Of a stretch of DNA of 64,000 bases, positions 51,554 to 59,115 are shown piece by piece (position 1 is the first letter of the stretch; every line of letters begins with the position of its first letter). Below the pieces are notes generated by a model. The model was not told the origin of the DNA and made no database searches. It was given only the letters and a program-made list of their open reading frames with translations. Both the position numbers and the translations under genes were made by a program. This DNA comes from UBA5614 sp963667535 (GTDB taxonomy: Bacteria; Cloacimonadota; Cloacimonadia; Cloacimonadales; Cloacimonadaceae): the NCBI GenBank assembly GCA_963667535.2, contig CAXXDU010000002.1, positions 2,356,001-2,420,000 of the forward strand, written 5' to 3'.

Positions 51554-54500
51554 TTACTCCATATGCATTACGTCAACGGTGGCGGGGTGTCTGCCGGTTA
51601 CGGGGTGGCGGGGCTTAAGATAATTTATTGTGGTGGAACGGGATTTTGCACCCTTAACGGTGGTAACCTTATAGAACTTCTTCAGTTCGGGGAAGAGGGG
51701 ATCCAGCCAGGTAGTTGCAGAGGTATTAGCGCGGTAAGTAAACGCTCCATATGGGTCATCAGCACTGTAAACATTGTAGCTAACCCCGCTTGGGATAGCG
51801 TCCCAGTTTAAATTCCCGTCTTCGGCGATGGTAACAGCCGGCGAGTATGATGTATATGGAATGGCAAATCCGTCTAACTCGGCATTACTCTGGAAGTTGT
51901 TTATTTTATACGCTCCGCCGGTAAGAGTATCTATCCAGTATAACACTCCACCACCTCTTTCCGTGTAACCAGCGAGGAAGAGGTAACCATTATCCTGATC
52001 AAAGGCACAGTCCTGAGCATAATTTATATCTATACCCAGATTCCCTACTTTTGTAGCGCTTCCGGTGGAAGGCTCAATGATGTATAGTGCATCCTTACCG
52101 ATATCTATTCCATACAGAATATTGTTGGCATGATCACAGGCTAAACCTATCATAATTCCGCCGGTTGCATGCGCACCCACGAAGTCTGCATAGCCGTTGA
52201 AACGGTTCAGGGTGAAAAGATTCTGTCCATCTGTTCCATACAGGACATTGGTGTAGGCATTGTAGGCGATTCCGGTAATCACGTCCTCTGTTTGGCCGCA
52301 TAACAGCATTTCGCCGGTAACAGGGTTAATCTTCCAGTAATTATCGGTGGTAAGCAGCCCGTTATCATACTCTGCGCCAAACCATTCGTTTTCGATGAAA
52401 TCAGCCCCGCCAATGTTCTTTGTATTCAAGGCGGGAGCAGGAAGGTCAGTGATTGCACCCGGGGTTTTTAAACTGAAAGTGGCAGGGCCGGCAAGGACAT
52501 GATCCGGATCATAAGATACATCAGCATAACCGGTAGTGTTCAGATTCAGGCAAACAAAATCGAATGTATACGAGTCATTCAGTGTATTACCATCAGTTGC
52601 AAGCAGCGTCCTCACGGTAACGGGGTATGCAGTGTTGATCCAAGGAAGCATGGAAGCAAAAGTTACCTGGCGGGTGCTTCCGGGTGCAAGAGCAGTAACG
52701 GTTTGCGTACTGTTATAAGTAGTGCCTACCAGCATCTGTACGCTAAAGGTCTCGCTGCCGGTGCCGTAGTTTGTGAATGTAGCTTTGGGATTGAATACTT
52801 CAGGTGTGGTCGCATCGGGAATGTCGATCGAAACGGGAGACACGTCATGCAGCGGTGGTAAGAGGAAATTTACGTTATCCACATACCAGGAATCAAACTT
52901 GTCGTGGTTACCGTTCAGAACCCAGCTTAAGTACGTAAATGGCGAACTGATACCGGCTATGTGCACCGAAACCGTCTGTGGGCCTACATCGCCTCTGCCG
53001 CTTTCGATTGACCAGCCTGTATCCGTCCAGGTGAAGAGATCGCTGCTGTATTGCAGTTTGGCGGTGATACCGGATTCGAAATCATCAAAGAAGTGGTGGA
53101 AATAAACGTTGAAGGCGGTGATGCCGGTAGTGTAAACAGGCGGAGAAACGATGCGGGATTCTCCCGTACCGGTGCTTGGAGTTGCCAGTAACTCGTTGGG
53201 AGAGCCACCTGCCAGTGCCGTAGGGAAAATACTCCAACGGTTTGAGGGTAATGTCATTTCGTAGTTTTGAAACCACCTTACCGGCATAGTGGTGCTATCA
53301 AAGTTTTCCACATGAGGAATGTAAACCCCGGGATCGATCTCTATGGTAAAATTGTACCCAACGGCAGGATCAGCCACTCCGCTGGCATTGGCAGCCCTGA
53401 CAGTCCAGAACCACTTTTCATTGTAGTCAAAGGTCATCCCACCGGTGGTTACGGGGTTAAAAGAGGTCGCAAGAGGAGGACTCATAACAAAGCTATATTG
53501 GCCTAACATATCCGTAGGGTTGTTAGAGATATACACAGTGTAAAGGGTGGGCGCATTGCCTGTCAATCCCGCTGTCCAAGTAAGGTTAAAGCCGGATTTG
53601 GATAAACCGGTGGCATTATCGGCAGGGGAAACAAGTATCGCAGGGGTGGGCGGACCGGAAGGCTCAACCAGCACAGTTACATCATCTATGTATATCCCCC
53701 ATTGCCAGGCAGTACTATAGGCAAACCAGCCGAAATAGTAGTTGCCGGAGGTTGCGGGGGTATAGCTGACCGTGTTTTCGGCGTAGGTCATATTGTTAAA
53801 ATCTACGTGATCAGCCAACAGGGTGCTTAACGCACCCGCTGTGGGAGCTGCACCGACCATTAGTTTCAGCTTTTCCCGATATGATGACTTGGAACGGTAG
53901 TTGTATTTAATCTGATAAGTTGTTCCGGCACTAAGGGCTATTGGAGGGGAGATTAACCAATCATCATCTGCGTTACCGCAATAATAGATATACATGGCAT
54001 TGGGGCTGCTGAGCGGTTCTTCGCTGTCAATACCCCATTCTGTATCACCGTTGGTGTTTATCACTGTCCAACCCACAGGAATAGCGGGAGCAGTAACGCT
54101 ATCAAAATTCTGGGTGTAGGGCAGTGTGGTGATAGCCGGATTGGGACAGGTGGTAAAGCTCCAGATAGGGCATCCGGAGGTATCACCGAAAGAGTTGTTG
54201 GGGACTATCTTCCAATAGTAGGTAGTGCTGTAATCCATATCCGAAACGGGGTCATAAGTAAGCACATTGCCCAGATAGGTACCGTTCACAATATTAGTGG
54301 GAGTGCTTGTGCCCCCTCCGTCTGTGCCAAAGTACAGCCGGTAGTTGGTAGGAAGACCTCCGCCGAAAAGCCAGTTAAGAGTTGCATTAGCCAAAACCCC
54401 GGTAGCTGAATGGGCAGGCGAGACAGCAACCGCAGGGCTGGGAGGACCGATGATAGTGTAAGTTGTATAGTTCAAAGTGATATTTGGGCGAAACATATCC

Positions 54501-55042
54501 ACAGTGCCAATCCCCAGAGGCGGAGTTGAATTGGCAAGCCAGGTTTGATGGGTGGAAGCAGTGTTTGTATAACGGATATTGGCTCCGTAAACACCGCCAT
54601 ACCCTTCTCCACCGTAGTTGCGCTCCACCAGAACATACAGTCCGCTGCCCTCATCCACGTCGTAACTGGCGGATAGCGTAAAGGTGTTCCACCCTCCGGT
54701 AACGGTAGTGGTATGGGTTGCGTTGTAAACCAGAGTAGCGCCGGCGATCATGTTCTCCCATGTAAGCGCAGTTTCTGTTGTAGCAGAGGTTCTTTTAAGA
54801 TATATCTTGGTGGGAGTAGCGATTGTGATTGCAGTGTTAGAATACCATGCCAGCGAGGCTATTCTGATGTTTTGGGCACCCAATTCTATGTCGGTATATA
54901 GGGCTGCACTTCGCTCATAACCTGAATTGGTACCCAGCGGGAATCTAAAACTATCTGTGCCGGTTCCGATCTCCAAGGCTGTTCCGAAAACAAAGGCCAC
55001 CAACCATAAAAAAATAATAACCAACCATAACTTTTTCGTCAT
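51554..55042 (-). CDS. Large secreted multidomain surface protein
   Basis: ATG at 55042 (AAGGAG site 8 bp upstream) gives 1162 residues; an ATG 42 bp upstream is less likely. A signal peptide (WLVAFVFGTALE) is followed by a jelly-roll-like domain, FN3-like repeats (YYWKIVPNNSFGDT) and two MAM/cleaved-adhesin-like domains (YTQNFDSVTAPAIPVGW; NFDSTTMPVRW). Further on are a CARDB-like Ig domain, a beta-propeller-like region (around YAQDCAFDQDNG) and a C-terminal beta module ending after KKFYKVTTVKG. The pattern suggests a surface adhesin or enzyme; no catalytic motif was recognised. The gene is visibly GC-richer than its neighbours. Confidence 0.75.
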   Translation of the reverse strand: MTKKLWLVIIFLWLVAFVFGTALEIGTGTDSFRFPLGTNSGYERSAALYTDIELGAQNIRIASLAWYSNTAITIATPTKIYLKRTSATTETALTWENMIAGATLVYNATHTTTVTGGWNTFTLSASYDVDEGSGLYVLVERNYGGEGYGGVYGANIRYTNTASTHQTWLANSTPPLGIGTVDMFRPNITLNYTTYTIIGPPSPAVAVSPAHSATGVLANATLNWLFGGGLPTNYRLYFGTDGGGTSTPTNIVNGTYLGNVLTYDPVSDMDYSTTYYWKIVPNNSFGDTSGCPIWSFTTCPNPAITTLPYTQNFDSVTAPAIPVGWTVINTNGDTEWGIDSEEPLSSPNAMYIYYCGNADDDWLISPPIALSAGTTYQIKYNYRSKSSYREKLKLMVGAAPTAGALSTLLADHVDFNNMTYAENTVSYTPATSGNYYFGWFAYSTAWQWGIYIDDVTVLVEPSGPPTPAILVSPADNATGLSKSGFNLTWTAGLTGNAPTLYTVYISNNPTDMLGQYSFVMSPPLATSFNPVTTGGMTFDYNEKWFWTVRAANASGVADPAVGYNFTIEIDPGVYIPHVENFDSTTMPVRWFQNYEMTLPSNRWSIFPTALAGGSPNELLATPSTGTGESRIVSPPVYTTGITAFNVYFHHFFDDFESGITAKLQYSSDLFTWTDTGWSIESGRGDVGPQTVSVHIAGISSPFTYLSWVLNGNHDKFDSWYVDNVNFLLPPLHDVSPVSIDIPDATTPEVFNPKATFTNYGTGSETFSVQMLVGTTYNSTQTVTALAPGSTRQVTFASMLPWINTAYPVTVRTLLATDGNTLNDSYTFDFVCLNLNTTGYADVSYDPDHVLAGPATFSLKTPGAITDLPAPALNTKNIGGADFIENEWFGAEYDNGLLTTDNYWKINPVTGEMLLCGQTEDVITGIAYNAYTNVLYGTDGQNLFTLNRFNGYADFVGAHATGGIMIGLACDHANNILYGIDIGKDALYIIEPSTGSATKVGNLGIDINYAQDCAFDQDNGYLFLAGYTERGGGVLYWIDTLTGGAYKINNFQSNAELDGFAIPYTSYSPAVTIAEDGNLNWDAIPSGVSYNVYSADDPYGAFTYRANTSATTWLDPLFPELKKFYKVTTVKGAKSRSTTINYLKPRHPVTGRHPATVDVMHME

Positions 55043-55251
55043 CTTGCTCTCCTTATTAAGGGAATAATTATCTGTTATAATCATAAATGCTCTTTCGGGG
55101 TATGCACTCAGCTAGCAAGGACTAAATATATTGCAATCAGTAGAGTTAAACACACTCTTACATCAAGCTTTGCATAAGTTCGTAGCTTCTATACACTCAT
55201 TTCTTATGTCAACTTATTTCTATTACGCTTGCAACTTGCAGGCAAGCTTCG

Positions 55252-55271
55252 TGTAAAGAGTCACTTAAAAC
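55252..55271. repeat. Right 20-bp direct repeat flanking the surface-protein cassette
   Basis: Identical to 51233-51252. It also begins the left arm of the inverted repeat element at 55254-55532. Confidence 0.85.
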
Positions 55272-55532
55272 TTCAAGTTTAGCTCACTTGGACATCTACC
55301 GCAACACAAAGAGCATGAACATGTTAAGATATTCTATACGATCACACCGGACTTGGACATTTCTCTTTCAACATAGCTGTTTGGATCAATGAAAGCTTCA
55401 AATTGGGGTGATTTGGAGCTCACTTGGACAAATGCCAAGTACTGATGGTACTATAAGTACATATTGAAAGTGCCAAGTATTTTTTATTTGAAATATTCAG
55501 TGAGCCAATTTGAAGTTTTCACTGACTCTTTA
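55254..55532. repeat. Interrupted imperfect inverted repeat element
   Basis: The left arm (55254-55289) and the reverse complement of 55498-55532 agree at most positions: TAAAGAGTCA, AAAACTTCAA and GCTCACT are shared. The element is about 280 bp with no gene inside, so it resembles a MITE-like remnant. Confidence 0.55.
55381..55440. repeat. Weak 11-bp-spaced array E (TTGG motif)
   Basis: TTGG occurs at 55381, 55403, 55413 and 55424, then the inverted CCAA at 55435 (22, 10, 11 and 11 bp steps). It is less regular than arrays A-C. Confidence 0.4.
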
Positions 55533-55589
55533 TAATTCAACTCATAAAATTCTTTCAATCACATTTCCACCTTGTCAAGCAAATAAAAG

Positions 55590-55619
55590 TTGACATTTAT
55601 ATTGCACATGCTTTTATAT
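55590..55619 (+). promoter_or_regulatory. Candidate promoter for the prohibitin-like gene
   Basis: TTGACA (55590-55595) with an AT-rich TTTATAT 17-18 bp downstream. The -10 is weak, so this is tentative. Confidence 0.35.
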
Positions 55620-55656
55620 CTTTATGAAAATTATTGTCAAACAGATAGGAGAATAA

Positions 55657-56484
55657 ATGGAAGAGATCTTTGAACCACGGAAGATTGTCGATTTAAGCAA
55701 ATTTAAACGTATACTGGCTTATGTGATTGTTGCGATTTTGATACTGATATTTCTATCAAATTGTTTCAAAGTAGTAAAACCCGGATATCGGGGAATTAAG
55801 ATTACACTTGGTTCTGTCAGTAATACTGTACTAAATGAAGGCTTGCACTTCAAAGCTCCTTTTATACAGGTGATTGAGACGATGTGTGTTAAAATCGAGA
55901 AGAAAGAAACACCGGCTGATGCTGTATCCAAAGATTTACAGGACATCAAAACGACTATTGCCATCAATTATCACATTGTGCCCAGCAAGGTTAACACAGT
56001 GTATAAAGAATATGCCAAAACTCCTAAGGAAGCTGAAGATATCATAATCGGACCCAAAGTTCAGGAAATCGTTAAGGCAGTCGTATCTCAGTACAATACT
56101 CTGGAACTCATCTCACAGCGAGAATTGGTCAGAGCTAAAATACAAACTGAATTGACCAAGATTGTGCTGAAATATCACATTGTCTTAGATGAATTGTCGA
56201 TAGTAAATTTTGCTTTCTCTGATGGTTTTACTCAGAGTATAGAACGTAAACAGATTGCTGAACAGGATGCTATCACTGCTCAAAAGAAGCTGGAGCAGAT
56301 AAAATTTGAAGCAGAGCAATTGATTGCACAAGCAAAAGGTGAAGCTGAATCCAACCGGCTTAAGCAAATTACTTTAACATCAATGCTGATTGAATGGGAA
56401 AAAGTCAAAAAATGGAATGGTGTATTGCCACAAGTAACTGGTAGTAATGGTTCTTTTATTAATATGGGTTTAGGGAATAAGTAG
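55657..56484 (+). CDS. Prohibitin/SPFH (Band 7) family protein
   Basis: The 275-residue product has one N-terminal membrane segment (VIVAILILIFLSNC, about residues 25-40), then an SPFH domain with KPGYRGIKITLGSV and the QREL region, and a C-terminal coiled coil (residues about 190-240). Bacterial prohibitin-like proteins form ring or raft assemblies on the membrane that modulate proteases such as FtsH. No HflK partner is adjacent, so HflC assignment is not supported. A short terminator-like stem overlaps the stop. Confidence 0.85.
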   Translation: MEEIFEPRKIVDLSKFKRILAYVIVAILILIFLSNCFKVVKPGYRGIKITLGSVSNTVLNEGLHFKAPFIQVIETMCVKIEKKETPADAVSKDLQDIKTTIAINYHIVPSKVNTVYKEYAKTPKEAEDIIIGPKVQEIVKAVVSQYNTLELISQRELVRAKIQTELTKIVLKYHIVLDELSIVNFAFSDGFTQSIERKQIAEQDAITAQKKLEQIKFEAEQLIAQAKGEAESNRLKQITLTSMLIEWEKVKKWNGVLPQVTGSNGSFINMGLGNK

Positions 56485-56512
56485 TCGATTTGTATCAACG
56501 ACTGTCTTTTTT
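56483..56512 (+). terminator. Likely terminator of the prohibitin-like gene
   Basis: The short stem AGTCG (56483-56487) with CGACT (56499-56503) is followed by CTTTTTT. The stem is only 5 bp, so confidence is moderate. Confidence 0.5.
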
Positions 56513-56679
56513 GTCTTAAATGGTTAGCACCTTATTTATGTGAACTGCTTTCACTGAATTACCTTGACTGATAATCAGATAATAAAAGAATTGAAAACAA
56601 ATGAAGCTGTCTGCTTCTACCTTATGGCTGAAAATGCTTGTAAGGTTTTGATATGTATATAAGTTATATGTTTATAGCA

Positions 56680-56707
56680 GGCGGATTTCGTATCCGCCTT
56701 TTTTGTT
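56680..56707 (+). terminator. Leader terminator/attenuator hairpin upstream of infC
   Basis: A 7-bp stem GGCGGAT/ATCCGCC (56680-56686 with 56692-56698), TTCGT loop and a T run. It lies 44 bp before the infC Shine-Dalgarno and about 170 bp after the prohibitin terminator. It could attenuate the infC-rpmI-rplT operon, which in Bacillus is regulated by L20 through a leader terminator. That role here is inference. Confidence 0.6.
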
Positions 56708-56765
56708 TTCCGGTGACATTTGATGTCAAATAAAACGGATAACCATTAACAAGGAGGTCCCCATA

Positions 56766-57425
56766 ATAAGGATTAAACGCGGCAAGGCAAAGACCAAAGA
56801 GGTTGTGCCAAAAGAAAGAGTAAATTCGCAGATAACTGCAAGTGAAGTCAGATTAATCGGTGCTGAAGGTAGTATGATCGGCGTTGTTAAGATTAAGGAT
56901 GCATTAAAAAGAGCAGAAGATAGCGAGATGGATTTAGTAGAGATATCCCCTACTGCTGATCCCCCTGTATGCAGAATTATGGACTTTAGCAAGTATTATT
57001 ACCAAAAGGAAAAGAAAGTCAAAGAAGCTCGCAAGAAACAACATGATGTAGAAATTAAGGAAATCAAATTTGGTCCCAACACAGAAGAGCATGACTTTAA
57101 TTTCAAAAAGAATAACGCAGTCAAATTTCTCAAACAGCACAATAAAGTCAAATTCACTGTTCGTTTCCGTGGTCGTCAGATGGCTCACAAAGAATTGGGT
57201 TATGATGTCTTGGAACGTCTTAAAAAAGATTTGTCCTATTTAGCAGACCCGGATGCAGATCCAGTAAGCGACCGTAATTTGCTTTCCATAATAATGACAC
57301 CTAAAAAAGACATCGACCGTATACTGGAAAAGCTGGTCAAAGACAAAGAAAATCCTTTGGTAGCAGAAGCTCCCTTGGTAGTTGAATCACCAGTTCCAGA
57401 TACTGATACTGAACCAAAGGAATAA
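56766..57425 (+). CDS. infC: Translation initiation factor IF-3 (non-canonical AUA or AUU start)
   Basis: IF-3 prevents premature subunit joining and proofreads start codons. The frame shows the IF-3 N and C domains (VNSQITASEVRLIGAEGS; SPTADPPVCRIMD; TVRFRGRQMAHKELG). No ATG, GTG or TTG start lies in frame with the strong AAGGAGGT at 56751-56758. The nearest candidates are ATA at 56763 or 56766 (5 or 8 bp from GGAGG) and ATT at 56772 (14 bp). AUU is the well-known autoregulatory start of Escherichia coli infC. A GTG at 56805 has no proper site. I list 56766 as the best spacing; the true start could be any of the three. rpmI follows. Confidence 0.88.
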   Translation: MRIKRGKAKTKEVVPKERVNSQITASEVRLIGAEGSMIGVVKIKDALKRAEDSEMDLVEISPTADPPVCRIMDFSKYYYQKEKKVKEARKKQHDVEIKEIKFGPNTEEHDFNFKKNNAVKFLKQHNKVKFTVRFRGRQMAHKELGYDVLERLKKDLSYLADPDADPVSDRNLLSIIMTPKKDIDRILEKLVKDKENPLVAEAPLVVESPVPDTDTEPKE

Positions 57426-57517
57426 ATTCTAAATAATCCAACGGGCATCTTTGCAACATGTATAGAAGCATGCCTGATATAAATTTTAATATCGTAAATA
57501 GATAAAGGAGAATAACC

Positions 57518-57712
57518 ATGCCGAAAATCAAAACTAACCGTTCGGCTGCCAAGAGATTCAAAGTAACAGGCTCCGGTAAAATAGTCCGGCATCACGCCAA
57601 GGCAGCACATATCAAAACCAAGAAAAGTCCCAAATTGAACAGACAATTACGTACAAGCGCCATCGTCAAGAAGTGTGATGAGAGCCGCGTAAAAAGAATG
57701 TTGGGATTATAA
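57518..57712 (+). CDS. rpmI: 50S ribosomal protein L35
   Basis: The 64-residue protein has PKIKTNRSAAKRFKVTGSGK and the basic KTKKSPKLNRQLR core of bL35. ATG follows AAAGGAG. Second gene of the infC operon, between infC and rplT, the usual order. Confidence 0.96.
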   Translation: MPKIKTNRSAAKRFKVTGSGKIVRHHAKAAHIKTKKSPKLNRQLRTSAIVKKCDESRVKRMLGL

Positions 57713-57724
57713 AGGAGAGCAACC

Positions 57725-58075
57725 ATGCCAAGAGCAACAAATAATGTAGCAGCAAAACAACGCCATAAAAAGTATTTGAAAGCCGCAAAAGGCTATTTCG
57801 GCGCACGTAGTAAATTGTATAAAGTCGCACGTCAGACTGTAGAAAAAGGTCTTACCTATGCATTTAGAGACAGAAAAGCTAAGAAAAGAGAATTTCGCCG
57901 TCTTTGGATAGTGCGTATTAATGCAGCTTGCCGTCTTAACGACATTAGTTATAGCAGATTCATTAACGGATTACATCAATCCAATGTTGAAATCAACCGC
58001 AAAGTATTAGCTCATCTTGCCTGGCACGATGCACCAGCATTCACCAAATTAGTTGAGTTGGTAAAAGGAAACTAA
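57725..58075 (+). CDS. rplT: 50S ribosomal protein L20
   Basis: A 116-residue bL20 with PRATNNVAAKQRHKKYLKAAKGY near the N terminus, AFRDRKAKKREFR and the SRFINGLHQSNVEINRKVLA segment. It binds 23S rRNA early in assembly, and in some bacteria it represses its own operon via the infC leader. It starts 12 bp after rpmI. Confidence 0.97.
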   Translation: MPRATNNVAAKQRHKKYLKAAKGYFGARSKLYKVARQTVEKGLTYAFRDRKAKKREFRRLWIVRINAACRLNDISYSRFINGLHQSNVEINRKVLAHLAWHDAPAFTKLVELVKGN

Positions 58076-58087
58076 GGAAATATTAAA

Positions 58088-59104
58088 GTGCAGCAACAAT
58101 TGTTGGAACTCCAGACTCAGGCAAAGGCAGATATAGAGAATTGTATCAGTCTGAATGATTTGGTCAATGTTAAAGCCAAATACCTGGGAAAGAAAAGCTT
58201 ATTGAATCAATTGTATTCAAGGCTCCGTGAGATACCGGTTGAAGAGCGTCCGGCATTCGGACAATCTGTCAATCATGTCAAAGAGCAATTGGAAGAGTTG
58301 ATTTCACTCAAAGAAATCAGTCTTCGTCAGTCTTCCTGGAACAAAGATAAAAACACTCTTGATTTAACTCTCCCTGGCTATAAATCAGCAAGAGGTGGAT
58401 TGCATCCATTGACGTTGGTGATGAGAGAAATAGAAGATGTTTTTATCAGTATGGGTTTCGAAATAGCTGAAGGCTTTGATATAGAAGATGAGTTCCATAA
58501 TTTTGATGCACTGAATACTCCTGATGACCACCCATCCCGCAATCTGGCGGATACATTTTATTTGAAAGATGGCAATTTGCTTCGTACACAGACTTCAACT
58601 GTACAGGTCAGAGTAATGGAAAACTATCCACCACCTATCAGAATAATATCTCCCGGCAGATGTTACCGCAATGATAAAGCTGATGCTTCGCATTCACCTG
58701 TTTTTCATCAGGTAGAAGCATTGGTTGTGGACAAAGGGACGACCTTGGCTGATTTGAAAGATACATTGCAGAACTTTGCACAACTAATGTTTGGCGAAAA
58801 AGTACGCACGCGTATCAGACCGCATTTCTTTCCATTTACAGAACCATCTGCAGAAATGGATATGAGTTGTGTCATGTGTGGTGGACAAGGTTGTAAAGTT
58901 TGCAAACAATCAGGTTGGCTGGAATTAGGTGGAGCCGGGATGGTTGACCCCAATGTATTTGATATTTTGAAAATCGATTCAGAGAAATATACGGGTTTTG
59001 CCTTTGGATTAGGCATAGACCGCATAGCTATGATGAAGTATAATATTCCGGATTTGAGAATACTCTATGAAAATGACCTGCGTGTTTTACAACAATTTAG
59101 GTAA
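58088..59104 (+). CDS. pheS: Phenylalanyl-tRNA synthetase alpha subunit
   Basis: The 338-residue product has an N-terminal helical region, class II motif 2 (ISPGRCYRNDKADASHSP), CVMCGGQGCKVCKQSGWLELGGAGMVDPNVF and motif 3 (FGLGIDRIAM). Start is GTG at 58088 with AAGGA upstream. With PheT it forms the alpha2beta2 enzyme that charges tRNA-Phe. It is tightly spaced after rplT and before pheT. Confidence 0.96.
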   Translation: MQQQLLELQTQAKADIENCISLNDLVNVKAKYLGKKSLLNQLYSRLREIPVEERPAFGQSVNHVKEQLEELISLKEISLRQSSWNKDKNTLDLTLPGYKSARGGLHPLTLVMREIEDVFISMGFEIAEGFDIEDEFHNFDALNTPDDHPSRNLADTFYLKDGNLLRTQTSTVQVRVMENYPPPIRIISPGRCYRNDKADASHSPVFHQVEALVVDKGTTLADLKDTLQNFAQLMFGEKVRTRIRPHFFPFTEPSAEMDMSCVMCGGQGCKVCKQSGWLELGGAGMVDPNVFDILKIDSEKYTGFAFGLGIDRIAMMKYNIPDLRILYENDLRVLQQFR

Positions 59105-59115
59105 AGGAGAAAGTA

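Larger units (their letters stand above)
55043..55656. other. Intergenic region upstream of the surface-protein and prohibitin genes
   Basis: This 614-bp AT-rich region holds the right 20-bp direct repeat (55252-55271), an imperfect inverted repeat pair (55254-55289 and 55498-55532), a repeated AGCTCACTTGGAC, and a weak 11-bp-spaced array (55381-55440). Also present is a TTGACA at 55590 before the prohibitin gene. Confidence 0.6.

Noticed and set aside
51554..51700. T9SS C-terminal sorting domain at the end of the surface protein
   Set aside because: The C-terminal module is beta-rich and ends in a His-rich tail, but lacks the typical final Gly/Lys pattern I would need to call it.
51554..55084. 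Small open frames inside the surface-protein gene on the opposite strand
   Set aside because: They are long shadows permitted by the higher GC of the gene and have no domain.
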